From assembly GCF_048548695.1 (NCBI RefSeq), contig NZ_JBLYIF010000005.1: a stretch of 64,000 nucleotides of DNA; one strand, written 5' to 3'. Below are positions 1-9,340 of the stretch, piece after piece (position 1 is the stretch's first letter; every line of letters begins with the position of its first letter). The notes below the pieces were generated by a model, which was given only the letters and a program-made list of their open reading frames with translations, was not told where the DNA came from and did not search any database. The position numbers and the translations under genes were made by a program. The stretch comes from Neptuniibacter sp048548695. GTDB taxonomy: Bacteria; Pseudomonadota; Gammaproteobacteria; Pseudomonadales; Balneatricaceae.

Positions 1-384
<384 letters not shown>

Positions 385-580
385 AAATCATATGGTGATC
401 TTCCGAAGAAGATCTAATTTTGGCTCAAGTACTAAACAACCGGATAACTTTTATCATCAGTAAACTGATAACAATCGTTAAACTTATTTGTAAATCGCTT
501 AAATGAATTCACTTGGTTGCTTGTCTTGATAATGCTTTGCACTATCCCAACAAGCGCCCACACGAATTATCTGATCAATT

Positions 581-592
581 TGTTAAAGAGCG
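581..592 (-). promoter_or_regulatory. boxA antitermination element of the rrn leader
   Basis: The minus strand reads CGCTCTTTAACA, one base from the Escherichia coli rrn boxA TGCTCTTTAACA, and lies between the promoters and the 16S 5' end, as expected for NusB/NusE-dependent rRNA antitermination. The stretch 385-580 between boxA and 16S is leader sequence and probably holds the RNase III processing stem; no open frame of note is visible there. Confidence 0.85.
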
Positions 593-622
593 TGCTTGAA
601 CTTCCGCTCAAGCGAGGCGCAT

Positions 623-650
623 ATTCTACTTCCCGCCCCTTCAAAGTCAA
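623..650 (-). promoter_or_regulatory. Proximal rrn promoter (P2)
   Basis: The minus strand shows TTGACT (complement of 645-650), a 16-base spacer and TAGAAT (complement of 623-628), followed by the GC-rich discriminator ATGCGCCTCGC. The 16-base spacer and GCGCC discriminator are typical of growth-rate and ppGpp/DksA-controlled rRNA promoters. An A-rich stretch (GGTAAAAATAACGG) directly upstream could act as an UP element. Confidence 0.85.
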
Positions 651-811
651 CCGTTATTTTTACCCTTTGTGACAATTTATCACACCGTACATAACGCCAA
701 CTTCACACCACATAAAACGCACAAAATATAAACAATTTCATTTGTTTACAGCGGTTAATCCTAAACCCCACCCGGCAGATAAACACTGCCCTGTAGCGGT
801 CAGGGAGGCGC

Positions 812-839
812 ATTCTACACCGCACAGAATTAAGGTCAA
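812..839 (-). promoter_or_regulatory. Distal rrn promoter (P1)
   Basis: The minus strand shows TTGACC (complement of 834-839), a 16-base spacer and TAGAAT (complement of 812-817) followed by GCGCCTCCC. This repeats the layout of the proximal promoter 190 bases downstream, giving the usual P1-P2 tandem of enteric-type rrn operons. The AT-rich sequence just upstream (about 845-862) may be an UP element and overlaps the foot of the tyrS terminator. Confidence 0.85.
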
Positions 840-857
840 CAGGCGGCATAAAATATT

Positions 858-889
858 AATTAAAAAGGGTGCTATAGCACCCTTTTTAA
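858..889 (-). terminator. Rho-independent terminator of tyrS
   Basis: A near-perfect inverted repeat (ATTAAAAAGGGTGC ... GCACCCTTTTTAAT) with a T-run lies 20 bases after the tyrS stop codon. It should end tyrS transcription just ahead of the rrn promoters. The symmetry makes it potentially bidirectional. Confidence 0.9.
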
Positions 890-910
890 TTCGTCCACTG
901 TAACGCTCAG

Positions 911-2206
911 TTAAAGCATAAACAGATGGTGCTTTTTCTTACCTAGCTTGACCAGGAAGTATCGCCCGAATCGCGCCTGCTCAGCTGCAAAGATATCCGC
1001 AGCACGCATATTGTCATCCATACCAACACCAATGCCATTCACTACAACCGCATTGCGCTGAAGGGCATCTTTAACCTGCTTGCCACTGGGCGCCATTCCG
1101 GCTTCAGATAACAGCGTTGTCAACGGCAGCTCTGTCAGCTCAGCCTGGTTAAGGACAGAGACAGGCAAACCATCAAGCGCCAGTTGTTCATAATCCGCTT
1201 CAGCCAGAGCAGAAGTATCACCGGAAAATAACGCTTCTGTAATACGTCTTGCCGCCGTCAGCCCCGCCTCATCATGTACCAAACGAGTGACCTCTTCAGC
1301 TAATATCGCCTGCGCCTGAGGACGCCCCTGACGCTCAGCATCTTCCCGCTCGATCTGCTCAATTTGCTCAACCGACAGGAATGTAAAGTAGCGCAGGAAT
1401 TTATATACATCCGCGTCAGCAGTATTCATCCAGAATTGGAAGAAGTTATAAGGCGAGGTTTTCGCCGGATCCAACCAGACAGCGCCCGCTTCAGTTTTGC
1501 CAAACTTAGTCCCGTCCGCCTTAGTGATCAGCGGCACGGTTAAACCAAACACCTGGGCCCCATTCTGACGGCGGGACAGATCAATACCACCAACAATATT
1601 GCCCCATTGATCTGAACCACCAACCTGCAAGGTACAGGCGTAGCGACGGTTCAGTTCAGCAAAATCCATACCTTGCAACAGCGCATAAGAAAACTCAGTA
1701 AACGAAATGCCAGCGCCATCACGGTTAAGGCGCTGTTGCACGGATTCTTTATTGATCATCGCATTAACAGAAAAGTGTTTACCAACATCCCGCAGGAAAT
1801 CCAGCACACTCATCTCGCCGGTCCATTCCAGGTTATTCACCACCGTTGCGGGATTTTCAACACCATCAAAGTGAATGAACTGACTAACCTGTTGGCGTAT
1901 TTTATCGGCCCAGCCAGCAACAACATCCGCTGTATTCAACTGCCGCTCTGACGCTTTAAAACTCGGATCGCCTATCAAGCCGGTCGCCCCGCCTACCAAC
2001 GCAATCGGGTTATGCCCTTCATTCTGAAATCGGGTTAGCACTAACAAGGGAACTAAATGCCCCAGATGCAGACTATCTGCAGTCGGATCAAAACCGCAGT
2101 ACAAGGTCACGCTTCCGTTAGCCAGGTGCTGTTCCAGTTCTTCTTCGCTGGTCATTTGAGCAACCAGCCCACGGGCTTTCAGATCTTGTAACAGTGTTCC
2201 GCTCAT
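911..2206 (-). CDS. tyrS: Tyrosyl-tRNA synthetase
   Basis: Class I aminoacyl-tRNA synthetase that charges tRNA(Tyr). The product has 431 residues, close to the 424 of Escherichia coli TyrS. Visible motifs are YCGFDPTADSLHLGHL (HIGH-like HLGH at residues 47-50), GGATGLIGDPS, the tyrosine-site stretch VGGSDQWGN, and KFGKT in place of KMSKS, as in the enterobacterial enzyme; the C-terminal third is the S4-like RNA-binding domain. The open frame extends 38 codons further upstream, but that extension is hydrophobic and unlike the family; I take the ATG at 2204-2206 (MSGTLLQDL). Its ribosome binding site is weak. Located immediately upstream of the rrn operon, as in Pseudomonas. Confidence 0.95.
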   Translation of the reverse strand: MSGTLLQDLKARGLVAQMTSEEELEQHLANGSVTLYCGFDPTADSLHLGHLVPLLVLTRFQNEGHNPIALVGGATGLIGDPSFKASERQLNTADVVAGWADKIRQQVSQFIHFDGVENPATVVNNLEWTGEMSVLDFLRDVGKHFSVNAMINKESVQQRLNRDGAGISFTEFSYALLQGMDFAELNRRYACTLQVGGSDQWGNIVGGIDLSRRQNGAQVFGLTVPLITKADGTKFGKTEAGAVWLDPAKTSPYNFFQFWMNTADADVYKFLRYFTFLSVEQIEQIEREDAERQGRPQAQAILAEEVTRLVHDEAGLTAARRITEALFSGDTSALAEADYEQLALDGLPVSVLNQAELTELPLTTLLSEAGMAPSGKQVKDALQRNAVVVNGIGVGMDDNMRAADIFAAEQARFGRYFLVKLGKKKHHLFML

Positions 2207-2378
2207 GAGGTATTCAGTATCCGGATCAAATAATAGATAGAAAAAGAGGCCATATTCTAGCGGCAGCGGCAGTAGCAAACAAATACCCGTGACTGCAGAT
2301 TGACATTCTGGTGCCGACAATATTAAAAGGAGATGGCATAATGGCAGGTTATTACATTGTTTTAAGCAGGAGTAGAGC

Positions 2379-3755
2379 GTGCTAGATCACATCAAGCGCT
2401 TAAAAGGCAGCTTTCCCACCGTACATCTTATGGCTGTTAGCGTATGCGTTTTCATTATCAGCATTACTCTAATGCTATTGCCCTCAGAAGAGGTCTCAGC
2501 AACACGCAGTATCGCTCTGGATATAAATGACACTTCGCCGCATAGTACTGAAAGCGATAATACACCTGAACAGCTAGCGATAACCCCTGCTCTTTTGCCC
2601 GCAGCAAAATCCGTTCCGGCGACCACAGCACCAGCGAAACCCGTTCCCGCACCAGAAAACTGGGTCGAGTATGAAGTAGAATCCGGCGACAATCTCACTA
2701 CGCTATTTAAAAAAGCAGGCCTGTCTGCCCGGGATGTCTATACCGTTGCGACTGCCGCAAAGCCTCATAAAACGTTTGCCCGCATGCATCCAGGCGAACG
2801 TCTGGCCTTCCTGATTGAAGGCGGCAAACTGGAAAAGCTGCGTTATATCCAATCCCGCCTGACCAGCACGTTATTGATCCGGGATGAAGACAGCTTTACC
2901 GTTGAAAAGATAGAACGCATCCCCGAAGTTCGACAGCAATTTACTTCTGGCACTATCGAAAACTCGTTGTTTGTTGCTGGCGAACATGCCGGGCTGTCGA
3001 ATAAAAAAATCATGGAACTCGCCAGCCTGTTTGGCTGGGATGTAGATTTTGTACTCGACATCCGCCAAGGCGATAGCTTCAACGTTATGTATGAAGAGCA
3101 TTACCTTGATGGTGAAAAAATCGATGAAGGACCAATCCTTGCCGCGCAATTCACCAATCAGGGCAATACCTTTACTGCGCTGCGCTATATCAATCAGGAT
3201 GGCGACAGCAACTATTACACCCCCGATGGGTACAGTATGCGCAAAGCGTTTCTGCGCTCTCCAGTAGATTTTGCCCGCATCAGTTCGCGCTTTAACCTAA
3301 AACGCAAACACCCGGTACTTAACCGCATTCGCGCACACAAGGGTGTCGACTACGCAGCAGGCTCCGGCACACCGATTAAATCCGCCGGCGATGGTAAAAT
3401 CATTTTCCGGGGCGTAAAAGGCGGCTATGGCAATGTAGTGATTGTGCAACATGGTGGCAATATCACCACCCTGTACGCCCATATGAGAAGTTTCAAACGC
3501 GGTCAATCCGTTGGCAGCCGAGTCAAGCAAGGCCAAGTCGTTGGCTTTGTCGGCTCCAGCGGACTAGCAACCGGTCCCCACCTGCACTATGAATTCCGGG
3601 TGAATGGGGTGCATAAAAATCCACTAACGGTGAAATTACCCCAGGCTGAACCAATACCGAAATCTGAGCGTGGCTCATTTGATATTGCCGCCAACAGGTT
3701 ACTGGCTCAACTGGAAACCTATCAGGCAACGCAATTGGCTCAGCTAAATCAATGA
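2379..3755 (+). CDS. M23 family peptidoglycan endopeptidase (MepM/OapA-like)
   Basis: Membrane-anchored or periplasmic metallo-endopeptidase of the LytM class, expected to cleave peptide crosslinks during wall growth. The 458-residue product has an N-terminal membrane segment (about 16-35), a proline/alanine-rich linker, an OapA/LysM-like domain (about 95-145, WVEYEVESGDNLTTLFKKAG), and a C-terminal M23 domain with the zinc ligands H320 and D324 (HKGVD) and H401/H403 (HLHYEF). The start is GTG at 2379, six bases after AGGAG. The stop overlaps the anmK start (ATGA), so wall hydrolysis and muropeptide recycling are coupled. Same pair as in Pseudomonas next to tyrS. Confidence 0.93.
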   Translation: MLDHIKRLKGSFPTVHLMAVSVCVFIISITLMLLPSEEVSATRSIALDINDTSPHSTESDNTPEQLAITPALLPAAKSVPATTAPAKPVPAPENWVEYEVESGDNLTTLFKKAGLSARDVYTVATAAKPHKTFARMHPGERLAFLIEGGKLEKLRYIQSRLTSTLLIRDEDSFTVEKIERIPEVRQQFTSGTIENSLFVAGEHAGLSNKKIMELASLFGWDVDFVLDIRQGDSFNVMYEEHYLDGEKIDEGPILAAQFTNQGNTFTALRYINQDGDSNYYTPDGYSMRKAFLRSPVDFARISSRFNLKRKHPVLNRIRAHKGVDYAAGSGTPIKSAGDGKIIFRGVKGGYGNVVIVQHGGNITTLYAHMRSFKRGQSVGSRVKQGQVVGFVGSSGLATGPHLHYEFRVNGVHKNPLTVKLPQAEPIPKSERGSFDIAANRLLAQLETYQATQLAQLNQ

Positions 3756-4867
3756 ACCCCCAGGCTGATCTCTATATCGGCCTAATGTCCGGCACCAGTG
3801 TGGATGGCATTGACGCCGCACTGGTGCAGTTCGAGCCCAGTTTCAAACTGCTCGCTACACACAGCTGCGCCTTTCCCTCTGACATTCACGCTGAAATATT
3901 AGCGCTCTGCCTATCAGGAGCCAATGAGATAGACCGGATGGCACAGCTTGACCTGCGCATTGCCGATTGCTTTGCGCAGGCCGCAGCACCACTCATAAGC
4001 AAAAGAGCCAGCCATCAAACCATTCGAGCTATCGGCAGCCACGGGCAAACCATCCGTCACCGACCAGAGCTAGGGTTTTCATTACAAATTGGAGAGCCCA
4101 GCAGGATCGCTGAAAAGTCCGGCATTACAACTGTTGGCCACTTTAGGCAGCGTGACCTGTCTGCCGGGGGCCAGGGTGCCCCTCTGGTACCGGCATTTCA
4201 TGCTGCACTATTCAGCAAACCCGGTCAGGAACGTTTTATCCTGAACCTGGGCGGCATGGCGAACATCACTCACCTACCGGGACGGACGGACCAATCAGTG
4301 ACCGGATTTGATACCGGCCCTGGAAACGTACTGCTAGACAGCTGGACCTTACAGCATCTACAACAACCTTTTGATCGCAATGGCGATTGGGCGGCTACTG
4401 GTAAAGCAATCCCCCCTCTGTTAACTATCATGCTTTCCGAGCCTTATTTCTCTGCACCAGCACCCAAAAGCACGGGGCGGGAACAATTTAACACTGGATG
4501 GCTGGAGCAAGCACAGGCAAGAGCCGACCTAACAGATGCCAGAGCCGAAGACATTCAAGCAACACTACTTCAGCTCACTGCCCAAACAGCCTGCGATGCC
4601 ATTCAAAGTCAGGCATTAAGTAATCAATATGAGGTATTTGTCTGCGGCGGCGGCGCGCATAACCGTACGTTAATGCAGGCTATCAGGGAGCAACTCCCTG
4701 CCCAACGGGTAAGTTCAACGATGTCGCTGGGTCTTGATCCGGACTGGGTAGAAGCAGTAGCATTTGCCTGGCTGGCTTGGCGCTGCATTAACAAACAAAG
4801 TGGCAACATCCCTGAAGTCACAGGCGCTGCGGGCAACCGCATCTTAGGCGCCATTTATCCAGTCTGA
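3752..4867 (+). CDS. anmK: Anhydro-N-acetylmuramic acid kinase
   Basis: Cytoplasmic kinase that opens and phosphorylates 1,6-anhydro-MurNAc to MurNAc-6-phosphate in peptidoglycan recycling. The 371-residue product begins with the family signature YIGLMSGTSVDGIDAAL and carries GSHGQTIRH, LNLGGMANIT, GFDTGPGN and VCGGGAHN, all typical of the ASKHA-fold AnmK family; the length is normal. It overlaps the stop of the M23 endopeptidase by four bases (ATGA), indicating translational coupling. Confidence 0.97.
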   Translation: MNPQADLYIGLMSGTSVDGIDAALVQFEPSFKLLATHSCAFPSDIHAEILALCLSGANEIDRMAQLDLRIADCFAQAAAPLISKRASHQTIRAIGSHGQTIRHRPELGFSLQIGEPSRIAEKSGITTVGHFRQRDLSAGGQGAPLVPAFHAALFSKPGQERFILNLGGMANITHLPGRTDQSVTGFDTGPGNVLLDSWTLQHLQQPFDRNGDWAATGKAIPPLLTIMLSEPYFSAPAPKSTGREQFNTGWLEQAQARADLTDARAEDIQATLLQLTAQTACDAIQSQALSNQYEVFVCGGGAHNRTLMQAIREQLPAQRVSSTMSLGLDPDWVEAVAFAWLAWRCINKQSGNIPEVTGAAGNRILGAIYPV

Positions 4868-4871
4868 CAGG

Positions 4872-5312
4872 CTAGAAATAAAGGTAACCCGACTGTTTTA
4901 GCTGACGGCCATATTCAGGCCCATTAGGCACTGTATCGATAAAGTCAGGCAAGTCAGCGCGCTGTATACCGTGGTCCAGCATCCAGGCCTCACACACCCT
5001 GACATCAATAATATGCTGCTCATCCAACTGACGTGCCAAACCGATCAGATTAGAAAAACGCTGGGCATTGGCATTTAAAAACGCAAACGTTTCATCACCA
5101 TGCAAAATGAACACAATGGGCTCATGCTGGCGCACTTCAGAGGAGTCCTGCGCCAGCATTGCTGCGCGCTGAAACAAGTACTCCAATTCCGTAGGCGTAT
5201 GTTTAACCAGATACGCCATAAAGCGGGATTCGGACTGAGGGACAGGAGATTGAAGGGGCGCGGCGACCACGCCCATTGCCAAAACCAGAAAACATGATGC
5301 GAGCCATTTCAT
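4872..5312 (-). CDS. Secreted DsrE/DsrF-like protein of unknown function
   Basis: A 146-residue protein with a signal peptide (MKWLASCFLVLAMGVVAAP). The mature part resembles the DsrE-like fold: a beta-strand PIVFILHGDE, a helix, then VRVCEAWMLDHGI, and the C-terminal VPNGPEYGRQLKQSGYLYF, which mirrors the family ending in which a G-Y pair follows a valine-proline turn. A single cysteine (in RVCEAWM) sits where DsrE-like proteins often keep a reactive cysteine. A good GGAGGTG ribosome binding site precedes the ATG. It is convergent with anmK (4-base gap) and just downstream of erpA on the same strand; a link to sulfur or iron-sulfur chemistry is inference only. Confidence 0.7.
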   Translation of the reverse strand: MKWLASCFLVLAMGVVAAPLQSPVPQSESRFMAYLVKHTPTELEYLFQRAAMLAQDSSEVRQHEPIVFILHGDETFAFLNANAQRFSNLIGLARQLDEQHIIDVRVCEAWMLDHGIQRADLPDFIDTVPNGPEYGRQLKQSGYLYF

Positions 5313-5350
5313 ACCTGCACCTCCGGTTGCGGCTTAAGCCTGTAAAACAA

Positions 5351-5701
5351 TCAGATAGAGAAGGATGAACCACAACCACAGGTTGTCGTGGCATTCGGGT
5401 TATTGATAACAAATTGCGACCCTTGCAGGCCTTCTTTGTAGTCAACCTCAGCACCAGCAAGATACTGATAGCTCATTGGGTCAACCACCAGCGCCACGCC
5501 ATCACGCTCAACCACAGTGTCATCTTCTGCTGCCTGCTCATCAAAGGTAAAGCCATAAGAAAAGCCTGCGCAACCACCACCGGTGATGAACACCCGCAGT
5601 TTAAGGCTATCATTGGTTTCTTCTTCCATCAGTGTTTTCACTTTACGGGCAGCTGCCTGAGTAAAAACAAGTGGGGTATTTGGATCTTCAGTTTCGATCA
5701 T
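5351..5701 (-). CDS. erpA: Iron-sulfur cluster insertion protein ErpA
   Basis: A-type carrier that delivers [Fe-S] clusters to apoproteins (for example IspG/IspH in Escherichia coli). The 116-residue product has the conserved cluster ligands C44 (GGGCAGFSYGF), C108 and C110 (TTCGCGSSFSI at the C-terminus). Length and N-terminal MIETEDPNTPLVFTQAAA fit ErpA rather than IscA or NfuA. It lies between argC and the DsrE-like gene on the minus strand. Confidence 0.95.
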   Translation of the reverse strand: MIETEDPNTPLVFTQAAARKVKTLMEEETNDSLKLRVFITGGGCAGFSYGFTFDEQAAEDDTVVERDGVALVVDPMSYQYLAGAEVDYKEGLQGSQFVINNPNATTTCGCGSSFSI

Positions 5702-5764
5702 TGCCGTCTACATATCATTTGCTAGGGCTTAATTATCCACTTAACCAAGCAAATTAGTCAAGTA

Positions 5765-6799
5765 TTATGGCATCAAACCTACCAGATTCAGACCTGCAGT
5801 CTCTTCCAGTCCTAGCATGATGTTCATGTTTTGTACTGCCTGACCCGCCGCACCTTTAACCAGATTATCAATCACCGAAAGCACCACAACCACATCTTCA
5901 CCCTGGGGCTGATGTAAGCTGATACGGCACATATTGGCGCCTTTCACACTACGCGTCTGGGGGTGACTGCCCATTGGCATGACATCAACAAAGGGCTCAT
6001 CCGCATAACGGCGCTCGAAAAGCTGTTGCAAACCCTGATCTATCGGGTCCTTGAGCACGCTGTAACACGTGGCATGAATACCCCGAATCATAGGCGTCAG
6101 GTGCGGCACGAAGGTCAATCCCACCGGACGTCCAGCTGCTTCTGTCAGGCCTTGTTTAATTTCCGGTAGATGACGATGACCTGAGGCACCATAGGCACTC
6201 AGACTTTCAGAGGCCTCACACAGCAGCGAGCCAACTTTAGCACCACGCCCTGCACCGCTAACACCTGACTTACAGTCAGCAATCAACCGCCGGTGATCCA
6301 CCAGCCCCTGCTCCAACAGAGGAATGTACGCCAGCTGCGTCGCCGTTGGGTAGCACCCCGGGCAGGCGATCAGCTCAGCACTGCGAATGGCATCTCGGTT
6401 TACTTCGGGCAAACCATATACTGCCAGTTCTGCCATTTCAGGTTCAGTGTGCTCCATGCCATACCAGCGCGACCACAGGTCGAGATCTTTGATCCGGAAG
6501 TCCGCGCCCAGGTCGATCACTCTGACGCCGCGTTTCACCAAATCAGGCGCCATTTTCATAGCCACACCATGAGGTGTAGCAAAAAAGACGACTGCACATT
6601 CAGCCAGCTGATCAACGTCGGGAAAGGTAAAGCAGAGGTCATGATGGCCACGCAGGTTCGGGTACATATCAGCCACAGCAATACCTTCCTCCGAACGGGA
6701 AGTAATCACAGCTACTTCAACATTCGGATGGTTTGCCAACAAACGCAGCAATTCAACGCCGGTATATCCCGTACCGCCTACGATACCTACTTTAATCAC
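5765..6799 (-). CDS. argC: N-acetyl-gamma-glutamyl-phosphate reductase
   Basis: NADPH-dependent reductase, third step of arginine biosynthesis. The 344-residue product begins MIKVGIVGGTGYTGVELLRLL (Rossmann NADP site) and holds the catalytic-cysteine motif CPGCYPTA and the HxxE-type region (HRHLPEI). The frame is open for 33 further codons upstream, but the family N-terminus and the AGGTGAGG ribosome binding site place the start at GTG 6797-6799. Divergent from the CLC gene; 63 bases upstream of erpA. Confidence 0.95.
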   Translation of the reverse strand: MIKVGIVGGTGYTGVELLRLLANHPNVEVAVITSRSEEGIAVADMYPNLRGHHDLCFTFPDVDQLAECAVVFFATPHGVAMKMAPDLVKRGVRVIDLGADFRIKDLDLWSRWYGMEHTEPEMAELAVYGLPEVNRDAIRSAELIACPGCYPTATQLAYIPLLEQGLVDHRRLIADCKSGVSGAGRGAKVGSLLCEASESLSAYGASGHRHLPEIKQGLTEAAGRPVGLTFVPHLTPMIRGIHATCYSVLKDPIDQGLQQLFERRYADEPFVDVMPMGSHPQTRSVKGANMCRISLHQPQGEDVVVVLSVIDNLVKGAAGQAVQNMNIMLGLEETAGLNLVGLMP

Positions 6800-6975
6800 A
6801 ACAACCTCACCTTCAGCAAAAAACCAAGTGCCTATGATACAAAGCTGACACCGCCATGACCACAGATTCCACTCTACCAATAGTGTAAGATAGATCACCT
6901 TTGCTCTAGCCTGCTGTCAGACTCCTGCCACAGGTTCGTACAAGTGATACCCGATGTTATGCAAGCTGGTATGCC

Positions 6976-8703
6976 ATGCAAAAATACGCCTCATCACTAA
7001 AGTCCTTCCGACATCGCTTAGCCTATGCTGAAGCACTGCCACAAATGGTGGTATTGGGTGTTATCTGCGGCATACTGTGCGGCCTTTTACTCGGCCTGTT
7101 TCGCATCGCACTAGAGTGGCCCTTGGAGACCTGGCTACCCAATGGCCAGCATGAGGGGTTTGAAAGCTTACCGAACTGGCTGCGTTTCTGCTTACCGGTA
7201 GTCGGCAGTCTGTTATTACTGCTTTTGCTCTGCCCATTAGCACCGCTAAAACGCAAGGTGGGTGTAGCCCATTTACTCGAGCGGATATCTTACCATCAGG
7301 GCCAGCTGCCTGCTGGCAATGCCATTTTACAGTTTGCTGCCGCACTACTAGCCTTGCTGACCGGTCACTCTGCTGGCAAAGAGGGGCCTGCCGTGCATTT
7401 GGGGGCAGCCTGTGGCAGCCTGCTGGGGCAGCGCATGCGTTTGCCAAACAATACCCTGCGTATTCTAGCCGGCTGCGGTACTGCTGCCGCTATTGCCGCA
7501 ATGTTTAATACGCCTCTGGCCGGGGTCATCTTTGCCATGGAAGTGGTGTTGCTGGAATACAGCGTACTTGGCTTTATGCCTGTCATGGCAGCCGCCGCAA
7601 CCGCGACTCTGGTCATGCACCTGCTGTTTGGTGCAGAGCAGGTTCTCAATGTCCCAGTCATGCAGATCCATTCGATGAATGAAATCCCTTATGTGCTGTT
7701 TCTTGGCGTGGTGATCGGCCTGCTGGCGAGTCTGTTCGTTAAACTGACGACTAAGGTTACCTGCTGGTCTACCCATCAAGAATTTCACTTAAGCTATCGT
7801 TTACTTATTGCAGGCCTGTTGACTGGTACCTGCGCGGTGTATGTACCTGAGATCATGGGGGTAGGCTACGATACTGTCACCGCGGCGCTGCAGGGGGAAT
7901 TAGCCATCACCGCACTGTTGTTGATTTTGTTGGTGAAGGTACTACTAACACCGGTGATTATTGGCCTTGGTATTCCCGCTGGACTGATCGGACCCACCTT
8001 TTTTATTGGTGCTATCGCTGGAGGTGCACTTGGTATTGTTGGCAGCAGCGCCGTTGAGCAACAGGTTGCACATCAGGGTTTCTATGCCCTGATAGGTATG
8101 GGTAGCATGATGGCGGCAGTGTTAAATGCACCGCTTGCTGCGCTCATAGCCATTATGGAACTGACCGGCAATCCTAATATCCTATTTCCTGCGATGATCG
8201 CCATCATAGTGGCCAATCTAATTACCCGTTATGTATTCAACCTACCGTCAATTTTCATCGCCATCATGCGGGCACAGGGCATGGATTTCCGCCTTAAACC
8301 CGTACAGCAGGTACTGAGCCGAAGCGCCGTGAGCAGCCTGATGAACACCGATTTCATCAGTACGCCAAAGACCCTAAGCTCAGCACAGTCAGCTGAAATT
8401 CTGGAGCGTAACCCAAACTGGCTGCTGATTGAGGGCTCGCCCTCGGCACTGTTACCACCAGCTGACCTTGCCGCTTTCCTCAAGAACAATCCGGATTCAG
8501 AACACATATCACTACTAGAAATACCCGCCCTGAGGCTGGATTGCGCCACATTAAGTATCCGTTCTACTCTACTGGAAGCACTGGAGGCATTAACCGGCAA
8601 CGAGGTAGATGCGCTATGCATTGCCGACTTCAATGGCAGAATAGAAGGGGTGATCACCCGTAACCAACTTGAAACCTACTACCAACAGTATTCCAGCCTA
8701 TGA
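6976..8703 (+). CDS. CLC-family chloride channel or transporter with C-terminal CBS-like region
   Basis: Integral membrane protein of 575 residues. The CLC core (about 20-430) is highly hydrophobic and has GHSAGKEGP with the gating glutamate E136 (E148 of Escherichia coli ClcA), FNTPLAGVIFAMEVV, and GLGIPAGLIGPTFFIGA. By alignment of FN(A/T)PLAG, E189 matches ClcA E202 but V190 takes the place of E203, the internal proton glutamate, and no GSGIP-type serine motif is visible (VGVAHLLE instead). Residues about 440-570 look like a pair of degenerate CBS motifs (IADFNGRIEGVITRNQ). The stop overlaps the thiE start (ATGA). Whether it is a channel or an exchanger cannot be decided from sequence. Confidence 0.88.
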   Translation: MQKYASSLKSFRHRLAYAEALPQMVVLGVICGILCGLLLGLFRIALEWPLETWLPNGQHEGFESLPNWLRFCLPVVGSLLLLLLLCPLAPLKRKVGVAHLLERISYHQGQLPAGNAILQFAAALLALLTGHSAGKEGPAVHLGAACGSLLGQRMRLPNNTLRILAGCGTAAAIAAMFNTPLAGVIFAMEVVLLEYSVLGFMPVMAAAATATLVMHLLFGAEQVLNVPVMQIHSMNEIPYVLFLGVVIGLLASLFVKLTTKVTCWSTHQEFHLSYRLLIAGLLTGTCAVYVPEIMGVGYDTVTAALQGELAITALLLILLVKVLLTPVIIGLGIPAGLIGPTFFIGAIAGGALGIVGSSAVEQQVAHQGFYALIGMGSMMAAVLNAPLAALIAIMELTGNPNILFPAMIAIIVANLITRYVFNLPSIFIAIMRAQGMDFRLKPVQQVLSRSAVSSLMNTDFISTPKTLSSAQSAEILERNPNWLLIEGSPSALLPPADLAAFLKNNPDSEHISLLEIPALRLDCATLSIRSTLLEALEALTGNEVDALCIADFNGRIEGVITRNQLETYYQQYSSL

Positions 8704-9326
8704 CAGCACTTACTGGCTTATACGCCATCACCGACGCCGGACTGATGCCCGACACCCCTACTCTTCTGAGGCAAGTCGAACAAAGTCTACTAGGGGGCGC
8801 CAGGCTGGTTCAGTACCGGGACAAGTCTAACGACACTGACAACCGCCTGGCTCAGGCCAAAGCACTGCGGCAACTCTGTCAGCAGTACGATGTACCGCTA
8901 TTAATCAATGATGATATTGAACTGGCCTACGGCTGTCTGGCTAATGGCGTACACCTAGGTCAAACCGACGGCACCGTCGTCGCCGCCAGAGCGAGACTGG
9001 GACCAAAGGCCATCATAGGTGTTACCTGCCATGCCGACCTTACTCTAGCAAAACAGGCTGTCGCCGCCGGCGCGGATTATGTCGCGTTTGGTGCCTGTTT
9101 TCCGTCACGCAGCAAACCAGATGCGCAGCTGGCACCCTTGACACTTTTGCAGGATGCCAGCAAGCAGATAAGCTGCCCAATAGTGGCGATTGGCGGCATA
9201 AGTGTAGATAATGCCCGGCAGGTCATTGATGCCGGCGCAGGTATGGTCGCTGTTATACATGCACTCTTTGCCAGTGACGATATTTCTGCAACCGCGCAAC
9301 AATTTTCCCAGCTATTCCCCGATTAA
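8700..9326 (+). CDS. thiE: Thiamine-phosphate synthase
   Basis: Joins the pyrimidine and thiazole moieties to make thiamine monophosphate. The 208-residue TIM-barrel product shows YAITDAGL near the N-terminus, the phosphate-binding QYRDKSND, LINDDIELA, GVHLGQTDG and the C-terminal IVAIGGISVDNA, all hallmarks of ThiE. It starts inside the stop codon of the CLC gene and is followed after 14 bases by hemL. The two pathway genes downstream are coenzyme and tetrapyrrole functions; the reason for coupling to a chloride protein is not evident. Confidence 0.96.
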   Translation: MTALTGLYAITDAGLMPDTPTLLRQVEQSLLGGARLVQYRDKSNDTDNRLAQAKALRQLCQQYDVPLLINDDIELAYGCLANGVHLGQTDGTVVAARARLGPKAIIGVTCHADLTLAKQAVAAGADYVAFGACFPSRSKPDAQLAPLTLLQDASKQISCPIVAIGGISVDNARQVIDAGAGMVAVIHALFASDDISATAQQFSQLFPD

Positions 9327-9340
9327 CAGAGAGAAAACCT

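Noticed and set aside
6293..6859. Plus-strand open frame of 188 codons opposite argC
   Set aside because: Shadow of argC with no recognisable motif or ribosome binding site.
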